Positions 24,123-30,678 of a stretch of DNA of 30,678 bases are shown one piece after another. Location: the NCBI RefSeq assembly GCF_902388705.1, contig NZ_CABMQJ010000024.1, forward strand, positions 1 to 30,678, given 5' to 3'. The notes under the pieces were generated by a model. The model did no database searches. It was not told where the DNA came from and saw only the letters and a program-made list of their open reading frames with translations. Origin of the DNA: an uncultured Alistipes sp. Its GTDB lineage: Bacteria; Bacteroidota; Bacteroidia; Bacteroidales; Rikenellaceae. The position numbers were made by a program, and so were the translations under genes. Position 1 is the stretch's first letter. Every line of letters starts with the position of its first letter.

Positions 24123-25439
24123 CTACCGGCGCGGAAACGTCGCGACGATGCGCGTGCCTCCCGTGTAGGCGGGGTCGATGCGGATTTCGCCTTCCAGGTG
24201 GCGTGCGATTAGCCGGCAGAGGTAGAGCCCCAGTCCGTTGCCCTGGCTGAACGGGTCGATTTTCGTGAAGCGCTCGAAGACGTAGGCGTGTTTTTCGGGC
24301 GGAATGCCGCAGCCGGTGTCCGACACGGCGATGAATACGCGCTCGTCGTCCACATGGCCGCATTCGAGGCACACGGTGCCTTTCTGCGTGAATTTATAGG
24401 CGTTGCCGAGCAGCACGGCAATAAGCATCGAGAGGTATTTCCCGTTGGTGTGTAAATCGATTTCGGAGTAGGGGATAAGGCCCTTGTAAACGATGCTCGG
24501 TTTGGGGTATTTCACTTTCAGGATGCGCAGCTGCCTCCGGCACAGGTCGCAGAGCTCCTCACGGCTGCGCGGTAGCGGTTCGTCCAGATTTTCGAGGAAT
24601 GCGACTTCGAGCATGTCGTCGAAAAGGTAACGCAGCTGGCGGCGGTTCTCTTGGATGATTTCGCAGTACTGGGCGTGTGCCTCCGGTGTGGTTTCTTCCG
24701 CAGTGAGCAGTTCGGAGAAGCCTGAAATGCAGTTGAGCGGCGTGCGGACTTCGTGGCAGATGGAGTTGATGAACGACACCTTTTTGAGTTCGCTCTCGTA
24801 GGCGTGTTTCGTTTCCAGAAGCAATTTGCGGCGCAGCTGCCGGGTACGGCGGTTGCCGATGTAAATGGCTCCGACGACGGCTGCGAGCACCAGCAGGAGC
24901 AGGGCGGCGGCTATCAGCGCCGTCTTGTGGTGCGTCGCCCGGAGCAGGGCGTTGTCCAGCGCCAGCCTGTCCAGTTCGTAGGAGGCCTGCATTTCCCGGA
25001 TGACCTCGCTCTGTTCGAGCCGCATCAGCGAGTCCTGGACTTTTACGGCCCGGGCGTAGGCGGCGCAGGCGTCGGCGTTGCGGTTCAGGCGCCGGAACAT
25101 GAGGGCCCGGTTCTTATAGCACTCCGTGAAGCGCACGCCCGGCATGGGGTGGCGCTCCGAGGTGCGGATCAGCGAGTCGGTGTAAGCCAGCGCCTGCTCG
25201 TAAAGGCCCTGTCCGGCCGCCCTGCGGTAGCCGTCGTCGTATTGGCGCATGCGGGCGAAGTGCAGCCGGTCTTCGAGCAGCGAGGGCAGGAATTCCGTGG
25301 GCAGGTAGAGGCGCATGCCGGTGTTGTTGCCGTACTCTTCGTAGTGTTGGGGCAACAATGGCTGCGGCGTGCCCCTGCCGGGCAGGACGAGGAGCGGCAG
25401 GAGCGGCAGCAGGGTCAGGAACAGGCGGCGTGTGCTCAT
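24123..25439 (-). CDS. Sensor histidine kinase, intact catalytic core, short sensor part
   Basis: A 438-residue membrane kinase. After an N-terminal hydrophobic signal segment (5-20) comes a short helical, TPR-like region (about 60-150), one transmembrane segment (174-195), then the kinase core. The H box is FINSICHEVRTPLNCISGF with phosphoacceptor His229. The N box is AVLLGNAYKFTQKG (Asn346), G1 is DTGCGIP (374-380), the F box VFERFTKI, and G2 QGNGLGLYLCRLIA (399-412), all intact. The ATG at 25437-25439 overlaps the stop of the upstream kinase-like gene as ATGA, so they are translated together. Residues about 78-140 resemble the end of that neighbour's sensor region, so this looks like a shortened paralogue. 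It has no receiver or DNA-binding domain of its own. Confidence 0.93.
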   Translation of the reverse strand: MSTRRLFLTLLPLLPLLVLPGRGTPQPLLPQHYEEYGNNTGMRLYLPTEFLPSLLEDRLHFARMRQYDDGYRRAAGQGLYEQALAYTDSLIRTSERHPMPGVRFTECYKNRALMFRRLNRNADACAAYARAVKVQDSLMRLEQSEVIREMQASYELDRLALDNALLRATHHKTALIAAALLLLVLAAVVGAIYIGNRRTRQLRRKLLLETKHAYESELKKVSFINSICHEVRTPLNCISGFSELLTAEETTPEAHAQYCEIIQENRRQLRYLFDDMLEVAFLENLDEPLPRSREELCDLCRRQLRILKVKYPKPSIVYKGLIPYSEIDLHTNGKYLSMLIAVLLGNAYKFTQKGTVCLECGHVDDERVFIAVSDTGCGIPPEKHAYVFERFTKIDPFSQGNGLGLYLCRLIARHLEGEIRIDPAYTGGTRIVATFPRR

Positions 25440-27523
25440 GGCTTGACGGGAATCGTGAAGATGAAACGGGTGCCTTTCGTGTAGCTTTCGTCGAGGCGGA
25501 TGCTGCCCGAGAGGTGTCCGGCAATCAGCCTGCACAGCGCGAGGCTCAATCCGGGCGACGCCGTGGAATTGTCGGTGAACGACCGGAATATCTCCTCGCG
25601 CCGCCCGGACGGGATGCCGCAGCCCGTGTCGGTCACCGATACGCACAGCCGGCCGTGCGGCGCGTCCAGCTCGTAGCGGAGCGTGATGCGGCCCTGCTGC
25701 GTGAATTTGCGGGCGTTGTCGAGCAGTGCGCGCACGACGAACGCGAAGTATTTGACGTGGGTATGCACGATGCATCCCGTGCCCGGGGTTTCGATCGAGT
25801 AGGTGACCTGCGGGGAGTGCGGCAGCCGCGATACGGCGAGCAGTTCCGCGCGGCACACTCCGTCGATGTCAATCGGTTCGGTCTGCAGGCTGCCGGTCAG
25901 GCTGTCGAGGTTGGCCGCTTCGAGCATGTTGTCGAGCGTCGACAGCAGCATTTCGGTGTTTTCGCGGACGGAGGCGAGGCTGGCTGTGCGTTCCGGGGAG
26001 TCCGCGTCGGCCAGCATCAGCCGGTAGGCGGCGGCGTCGAGGGCGTTGAACGGCGGGCCGATGCCCCGGCAGATGGTGTTGACGAACGTCGATTTCATGT
26101 GCTCGCTCTCCTGCGCCTTGCGGCTCTGGCGGAGGATGTCCGATTTCAGCCGCCGGTTGTGCAGCAGCGACCGCAGGAGGTAGATGCCCGTGCCGAGCAT
26201 CAGCAGGACGATGACCACGAACGAGAAGCTGGCGGCGGCGCGGTTGCGGATTACGGCGCGCGTTTCGGCCAGTTTGCGTTTGTCCATGTCGTGCCTCCGG
26301 CGGATCGTTTCGAGGCGCTCGTTCCGTTCGGCGGAGAGGATCGAATCCTGTACCTCCATCGTGCGTTCGAACGCTTCGAACGCCTCGTCGTAATGCTTCG
26401 CGCGGGAGAGAATGACGCTGCGGTCGCGGTAGGCCTGATAGATTTTGGCGGGCTGCATGCGGAAATAACCCTTGCCCTGCTCGGTGAGGCTGATCAGCGA
26501 ATCGGAGTAGAGGATGCTCTGCTCGTATTGGTCGATGTTGGCTTTCCAGAGGTATCCCAGCTCGTAGAGGTAACTTTTGTTGCGCAGCAGGTTTTCGCCC
26601 CGGGCGGAGAGCATGCGCCGGCGGAACTCCTCGAAATAGGTTTCCGCGTAGTCGTTGCGCCCGATGTTGAGCGCACAGCGCAGCAACTGCTGGTAGGGAC
26701 GCACGTAGCTGTTGTCGGAATAGAGGTAGGGACGGCGGCCCAGGGTGCGGTCGGCGGCGTAGTATTTATCGAGCATCGCGATGTGCCCGTTGGTCAGCTT
26801 CACCTGGTCGTCGTAGCGGTAGGCCTGGTTGTAGGCGCCGCTCAAGGCGAAATAGATGATGCTGGCGAAGCACCTGCGGATGTTGAGGTTGGGCATCTGC
26901 GAAGTCAGGTCGTAGGCTTCGCGCCACATGTCGGTCTGGGGAATGAAAGGCCGCGTGTTCCCCTGCTCGTAATAGCAGAGCGTGAGGTTGGCGTAGCCGT
27001 GCAGCAGGAGCCTCTTTGCCCGTTCATAGATGGTTTCCGGCTCCCTGGCCCGTTCGTGGCTCCAGTTTATCACCTCGTGTGCCAGCGCAAGGTCTTTCTC
27101 GAGTCCGTATTCGTGGCGCAGGCGGCCGAAGCCGATATTCATCTCGGCATAGGCGGCGGCTCCCTCTTCGGGGGTTCCGGGCGTGAGCTCCCGCAGTTTG
27201 GCGACGTAATATTTCAACGAGTCCTCCTTTTCGACATAGGTCGAGTACCGGCTCAAAATCGGGATGACCGCTATGGACATGGCGTACGTGTCGCCGACGG
27301 CGGCGGCTTCGCGGAAGAGCCGGATCGAATAGGGGAGGTTGAGGTTGGTTTCCTCGTTCAGGTCCTTGAGGTTGAGCAGCAGCTGGATTCTGGTTGCCGG
27401 GTCTTCCGTGTGGGCCAGTGCGTGCTGGAGGCTGTCTTTTACCGACTGCGGAACGGCAACGGCAGGCGACACCGCACCCAACAGGGCACAGCATACCAGG
27501 AGCAGGTGTCGGACGCAAAGCAT
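25436..27523 (-). CDS. Histidine-kinase-like membrane protein lacking the phosphoacceptor histidine
   Basis: A 695-residue protein from the ATG at 27521-27523 (MLCVRHLLLVCCALLGAVSP, signal peptide). A large periplasmic part of about 400 residues is mostly helical and TPR-like (for example KHYDEAFEAFERTMEVQDSIL). One transmembrane segment (about 434-452) leads to a kinase-like core. Its H box reads FVNTICRGIGPPFNAL: arginine (residue 486) stands where the neighbour has the phosphorylated His, and the following Glu, Arg and Thr are also changed. The N box (ALLDNARKFTQQG) and G1 (DTGCGIP) are kept, but G2 is altered to SPGLSLALC. The frame is open throughout, so this is not a frameshift. It probably senses a ligand and signals through the overlapping intact kinase; direct phosphorylation of itself is not expected. 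Confidence 0.88.
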   Translation of the reverse strand: MLCVRHLLLVCCALLGAVSPAVAVPQSVKDSLQHALAHTEDPATRIQLLLNLKDLNEETNLNLPYSIRLFREAAAVGDTYAMSIAVIPILSRYSTYVEKEDSLKYYVAKLRELTPGTPEEGAAAYAEMNIGFGRLRHEYGLEKDLALAHEVINWSHERAREPETIYERAKRLLLHGYANLTLCYYEQGNTRPFIPQTDMWREAYDLTSQMPNLNIRRCFASIIYFALSGAYNQAYRYDDQVKLTNGHIAMLDKYYAADRTLGRRPYLYSDNSYVRPYQQLLRCALNIGRNDYAETYFEEFRRRMLSARGENLLRNKSYLYELGYLWKANIDQYEQSILYSDSLISLTEQGKGYFRMQPAKIYQAYRDRSVILSRAKHYDEAFEAFERTMEVQDSILSAERNERLETIRRRHDMDKRKLAETRAVIRNRAAASFSFVVIVLLMLGTGIYLLRSLLHNRRLKSDILRQSRKAQESEHMKSTFVNTICRGIGPPFNALDAAAYRLMLADADSPERTASLASVRENTEMLLSTLDNMLEAANLDSLTGSLQTEPIDIDGVCRAELLAVSRLPHSPQVTYSIETPGTGCIVHTHVKYFAFVVRALLDNARKFTQQGRITLRYELDAPHGRLCVSVTDTGCGIPSGRREEIFRSFTDNSTASPGLSLALCRLIAGHLSGSIRLDESYTKGTRFIFTIPVKP

Positions 27524-27557
27524 GGGGCAGTGACGCAAAAGTGCTGCTAAAGTAGTC

Positions 27558-27590
27558 AAAAAAAACGGGCCGGACAAGCTGCCCGGCTCG
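27558..27590 (-). terminator. Intrinsic terminator of the receiver gene
   Basis: On the minus strand CGAGCCGG pairs with CCGGCCCG (one mismatch) and is followed by eight T's, 26 bases past the receiver stop. It separates the receiver transcript from the kinase pair, although read-through is possible since no clear kinase promoter follows. Confidence 0.85.
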
Positions 27591-27616
27591 TTCTGTCGCA
27601 AATTCGGTTGGAACCT

Positions 27617-28003
27617 TTATATCTTGTTGAGGCTCTTGTCCAGGTACATTTTCAGTTCCCGCGGCATGACGGGCTTGGTAATGAAACCGTTGCATCCGGC
27701 CTCCTCGGCGATGCGGCGGTCGGTGTCGAATGCGTAGGCGGTCTGCATGATGACGGGCAGCTCGGAGGTGTGGCGCCTGATCTCCTTGAGCGCCTCGATG
27801 CCGTCCATCACGGGCATCTTGATGTCCATCAACACGGCATCGGGGTGACGCTCCAATGCATAGTCTACGGCCTCCCTGCCGTTCTTGGCCCACAGCAGAT
27901 CGTACTCCTTTTTCAAAATTATTTCCAGCAACTTGTAGTTGCTTTCTACGTCCTCCGCAATAAGGATCAGCGGCTTACGTATGTCGGGATTGCTATCTGT
28001 CAT
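27617..28003 (-). CDS. Stand-alone response-regulator receiver
   Basis: A 128-residue single CheY-like receiver with no output domain. Acidic pocket E17-D18 (ILIAEDVESN), phosphoacceptor D60 (AVLMDIKMPVMDG), Thr88 (VIMQTAYAF) and Lys110 (FITKPV) are all in place. The start ATG is at 28001-28003, just after a TATATTTG box. It is the likely phosphate acceptor of the kinase pair downstream, acting by protein-protein contact since it cannot bind DNA itself. It resembles receivers of hybrid kinases, so it may be a detached hybrid receiver. Confidence 0.95.
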   Translation of the reverse strand: MTDSNPDIRKPLILIAEDVESNYKLLEIILKKEYDLLWAKNGREAVDYALERHPDAVLMDIKMPVMDGIEALKEIRRHTSELPVIMQTAYAFDTDRRIAEEAGCNGFITKPVMPRELKMYLDKSLNKI

Positions 28004-28027
28004 TGTGTTTCACAGTTGGGATGTGTG

Positions 28028-28035
28028 CAAATATA
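28028..28035 (-). promoter_or_regulatory. -7 box of the receiver gene
   Basis: Minus strand TATATTTG, exact consensus match, 24 bases before the ATG. Just upstream is the 12-bp palindrome TTTTCCGGAAAA (28042-28053) followed on the minus strand by seven T's, which may be a weak terminator of the peptidase gene or an operator. Confidence 0.6.
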
Positions 28036-28060
28036 AAAAAATTTTCCGGAAAACGATGTG

Positions 28061-29788
28061 TTACCTGTAAAATGTTCCTTCCCAGCGCGCCGTATTGCCG
28101 CATGCGTCGGTCAGGGTGAGCTGCACGCTGTGACGCCTGCGTGCGGCGGGTGTTTCGAACGCATGTACGAGCGTCCCCTGCATCGGGAAGCGGTCGCAGG
28201 GAACCCACTTGCCGTCGATGAGCAGCGTGCAGGAGGCGATGCCCGAGAAGTTGTCGCCGACACGGAAGCGGAGCGACTGCGCGCGCGACAAATCTTCGCC
28301 TGTGGTGAACAGGGGGCGTATGCGCGGCGGCAGGGTGTCGGCGGCGACGAACAGAACGCCGGTGGTGCGCGTAGTGGCTGTCACGGCTCCGTCGGCGTAC
28401 TTGCCCCCGATGCAGGTGATGCGGCCTTTGGCCGTGCGGGCTGCGAGTACGGTGCGGGACTGCAGTTTTGCGGGGACGAAAGCACGGATGGAAACCGTCA
28501 TGGCGCGGCGCAGCGGCGTGGTGACGGGAAGGATGCGGTAGCCGGGCGACAGGATTGCCGCAATCGAGTCGGACAGCGGGGCCTCGCAGTGCTCCGGATG
28601 GCAGAAGATCGGTTCGTAGAGGGCACCGGCGGGGATGCGCGCCGTGACTTCGCGGCCGATTCGTACAACGGTCGTCCTGTCCGGGGCGAGTGTCGTGGCC
28701 GTGGTGTCGGCCTCGGCGCGGAAACTCTCCCCGCGGCCGAGGATGTCGAATTCGAGGCACGAGCGGTTGCCGCAGTCGTCCCGGGCTTCGATTCGGATGC
28801 GGCGGCGCTCGCCTGCGGCGGTGCGCACCAGGCCGCGGTCGGCCATCAGGGGGTAGAAGCAGTCCGGGGCTTCGGCCAGCTGCGCCGCGCGAATCACTTC
28901 GTTGCGCGAGGTGAGCTGCAGCGGGTAGTAGCTCACGGCGTCGCAGCAGCGCGAAAGGTCGTGCGTAAAGCCGTCCATGCGGTATTCGAAGTAGGGTTCC
29001 CCGTCGATCGAGGCCCGGAGGCTCCACAGGCCGAACGTATTGTTGACGCCGTTGCGGCGGTCGCTGGCCTCGACGACGAAGTAGCCTTTGCGGCCCGTGC
29101 CGACCGGCTCCTCACGGGTGAGGCGGTAGCGTCCTTCGGCGCTGCGGACGACGGCGTAGCTCTCCGGGCGGCTGTGTACGGGGACGCCCCGCAGGGTGTC
29201 GATTTCGATGTAGTGGATGCGCAGGATGCGCGGCGGCAGGTCGTCGTCGGGGCGGATGACGCCCTCGCTCACGATATTGTAGAGCCGCTGCGTCGGGGTG
29301 TCGCGCAGTTCGTAGTGGAGGTGTGGGCCCATCGACGAACCGCTGTTGCCCGAGAATCCCACGGTGTCGCCCTGCTTCACGGGCCAGGTGCCGGGCCCGA
29401 ACCTGAGGTCGACGCTGTTCGAGCGGCGGCGGTGGCGCTCCTCGCGCACGTGCTGCTCGATGTCGCTGCGGAAACGCTGCAGGTGGCCGTATACGGCGGT
29501 CGTGCCGTTGCGCAGCGTGAGGTAAACGGCGCGTCCGTAACCGTACGTGCCCACCGTTATGCGCGATACGTAGCCGTCGGCCGCCGCGACGAGGGGTTTG
29601 CCCTCGGCGCCGTCGGTTTTGATGTCGATGCCCGCGTGGAAGTGTCCCGGGCGCATCTCGCCGAAGTTGGCCGAGTAGAGCCCCGCCACGTCGCGTACCG
29701 GGTATATGTAATCTCCGGGATCGAGCCGCTGGCCCTGTACCCCGGAGCATATCGTATTCAGTATCAGTAGTATCAGAATTCGTCGCAT
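28061..29788 (-). CDS. M23-family metallopeptidase, exported
   Basis: A 575-residue exported protein (signal peptide MRRILILLILNTICSGVQGQ) with an N-terminal M23/LytM domain that would cleave peptidoglycan cross-links. The zinc site is visible: H51 and D55 (HFHAGIDI), H102 (VYGHLQRF), and H156-x-H158 (GPHLHYEL). GKPLVAAADGYVSRI and KQGDTVGFSGNSG are typical LytM strands. The remaining 400 residues are Ig-like beta domains ending in DACGNTARWEGTFY, a layout common in Bacteroidetes M23 proteins. Its start overlaps the recX stop by 16 bases, so it is part of that operon. It is more likely a cell-wall remodelling enzyme than a secreted toxin. Confidence 0.93.
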   Translation of the reverse strand: MRRILILLILNTICSGVQGQRLDPGDYIYPVRDVAGLYSANFGEMRPGHFHAGIDIKTDGAEGKPLVAAADGYVSRITVGTYGYGRAVYLTLRNGTTAVYGHLQRFRSDIEQHVREERHRRRSNSVDLRFGPGTWPVKQGDTVGFSGNSGSSMGPHLHYELRDTPTQRLYNIVSEGVIRPDDDLPPRILRIHYIEIDTLRGVPVHSRPESYAVVRSAEGRYRLTREEPVGTGRKGYFVVEASDRRNGVNNTFGLWSLRASIDGEPYFEYRMDGFTHDLSRCCDAVSYYPLQLTSRNEVIRAAQLAEAPDCFYPLMADRGLVRTAAGERRRIRIEARDDCGNRSCLEFDILGRGESFRAEADTTATTLAPDRTTVVRIGREVTARIPAGALYEPIFCHPEHCEAPLSDSIAAILSPGYRILPVTTPLRRAMTVSIRAFVPAKLQSRTVLAARTAKGRITCIGGKYADGAVTATTRTTGVLFVAADTLPPRIRPLFTTGEDLSRAQSLRFRVGDNFSGIASCTLLIDGKWVPCDRFPMQGTLVHAFETPAARRRHSVQLTLTDACGNTARWEGTFYR

Positions 29789-30285
29789 CTCTCCGTGTCC
29801 GTTACGAGCGCTGCTGCGGCGCCGAGCACCGCTTCGTAATCGTAGCCGAGCGAAAGCCCGTAACGTATCAATTTGGTTTTCAGTTCGTATCGTGTTTCAT
29901 ATTTCGTCGTCCGCGCCTTGCGCTCCAGTTGCTGCCGCAGGCGGTCGTCCATGCCGGAGCGGTTGGCTTCGGCAAGCGCGGCGTCGATAAGCTCCCCGGC
30001 GATGCGCTTGCGTTGCAGGGCCGCGCGGATTTTGTATTCGCCCCAGCCGCTCAAGCGCAGTTTCTCGCGGACGAACGCCCCGGCGTAGCGGCTGTCGTCG
30101 ATGAAGCGGTCGTGCACGAGTTTCGCCAGCACGGCTTCGCCGTCACGCTCCGCAAGGCCCCAGCCGCGCATCAGCCGCCGGGCGTCCTCCTCCGATTTCT
30201 CGGCGCGGGCGCAGAGCCGCATGAGGGCCGCGAGCGCCTCGTCGGGCGTCTTCGTGCGTTTTTTCCTTATTTCAGCCGGCTGCAT
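29773..30285 (-). CDS. recX: RecX-family regulatory protein
   Basis: A 170-residue RecX, a small cytoplasmic inhibitor or modulator of the RecA filament. The three-helix repeats are seen in DEALAALMRLCARAEKSEEDARRLM, AVLAKLVHDRFIDDSRYAGAFVREKLRLSGWGEYKIRAAL and KYETRYELKTKLIRYGLSLGYDYEAVLGA. RFIDDSRYA and GxxKIxxxL are family signatures. The start is the ATG at 30283-30285 (MQPAEIRKKRTKTP); the frame stays open upstream but overlaps prmC. It overlaps prmC by 19 bases and the peptidase by 16. recA itself is not in the window. Confidence 0.9.
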   Translation of the reverse strand: MQPAEIRKKRTKTPDEALAALMRLCARAEKSEEDARRLMRGWGLAERDGEAVLAKLVHDRFIDDSRYAGAFVREKLRLSGWGEYKIRAALQRKRIAGELIDAALAEANRSGMDDRLRQQLERKARTTKYETRYELKTKLIRYGLSLGYDYEAVLGAAAALVTDTERCDEF

Positions 30286-30678
30286 ACCATGCGGGGTTTT
30301 TCGTTGATGTCGCAGCGGACTTCGGTGTCCGCATATCCCTCTTCGCAGAGCATGCGGCGCATGGCGTCGGCGGCGTGTTCGTAAATCTCGAAATAGAGGC
30401 GGCCTGCGGGGCGGAGCATCCGCCGTCCGGCGCGGGCGATGGCGCGGTAGAAGCACAGCGGGTCGTCGTCGGGGACGAACAGCGCCTGGCCGGGTTCGTA
30501 TTCCCGGACGTTGACGTGCATCGAGGCCCGGTCGCCCTGCGGCACGTAGGGAGGATTCGAGACGATTACGTCGAACGGCCCCGGGAAGACTTCGCCAAGG
30601 TCGTGCAGCGCATCGGCGCGCCGCAGGTCGACGCGTGCGCCGAGCGTGCGGCAGTTTTCCGCGGCGACCTCCAGGGCC
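30267..30678 (-). CDS. prmC: Release factor glutamine methyltransferase PrmC, C-terminal part
   Basis: The last 137 codons of an S-adenosylmethionine-dependent methyltransferase; its start lies beyond the right edge. It has ALEVAAENCRTLGARVDL, an SAM-binding strand and helix, and then FDVIVSNPPYVPQGD, the NPPY motif that binds the target glutamine. It continues YEPGQALFVPDDDPLCFYRAIARAGRRML, close to PrmC. PrmC methylates the GGQ glutamine of peptide release factors. The tail is FEIYEHAADAMRRMLCEEGY and ends CSRLK. Its stop overlaps the recX start by 19 bases. The related TrmN6 is less likely, given the spacing and ending. Confidence 0.93.
   Translation of the reverse strand, partial: ALEVAAENCRTLGARVDLRRADALHDLGEVFPGPFDVIVSNPPYVPQGDRASMHVNVREYEPGQALFVPDDDPLCFYRAIARAGRRMLRPAGRLYFEIYEHAADAMRRMLCEEGYADTEVRCDINEKPRMVCSRLK

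Noticed and set aside
26050..26095. Missing kinase histidine caused by a sequencing frameshift
   Set aside because: The frame is continuous through this region, and the conserved residues on both sides (FVNTIC before, PFNAL after) are in the same frame, so the change is a set of substitutions.
25358..27550. A 730-codon plus-strand frame opposite the kinase-like gene
   Set aside because: Antisense shadow; the minus strand has the signal peptide, membrane segment and kinase boxes.

Overview
The window looks like a GC-rich member of the Bacteroidales, most likely an Alistipes-type gut bacterium. This is inferred from SusC/SusD pairs, Bacteroidetes TAnnTTTG promoter boxes, poor Shine-Dalgarno sequences, an S16 with the long Ala/Glu-rich tail usual in this phylum, and GC-rich coding DNA with AT-rich promoter islands. 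No database search was possible, so the genus is a guess.

Layout. 1-429 (-) is the 5' part of a class II aldolase. 430-823 is an AT-rich divergent control region with two palindromes. 824-11072 (+) is a polysaccharide-utilisation operon: SusC, SusD, a modular repeat-built surface lipoprotein, and two paralogous lipoproteins of a family I do not recognise. 11158-12033 (-) is an AraC-type regulator, divergent from a GH92 alpha-mannosidase lipoprotein (12134-14428), which ends at a textbook terminator. Together these look like a glycan-uptake locus for a mannose-containing glycan. The mannose link rests only on the GH92.

14537-17365 (-) is housekeeping: rpsP with its own promoter and terminator, then rimM, a possible 40-codon ORF, and mnmA. 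A tRNA-Arg(TCT) follows at 17911-17984, with a hairpin and a short degenerate tandem repeat behind it. 18354-23809 is a second sugar locus: an AraC regulator converging on a GH106-like glycosidase plus a cytoplasmic sugar isomerase of the fucose/arabinose isomerase type.

24123-28003 (-) is a signalling cluster: a stand-alone receiver, a large membrane histidine-kinase-like protein whose phosphoacceptor histidine is replaced by arginine, and a smaller intact kinase that overlaps it by four bases. I consider this, with the two unrecognised lipoproteins, the most interesting content. 28061-30678 (-) is an overlapping run, prmC (partial) - recX - M23 peptidase, with prmC running off the right edge.
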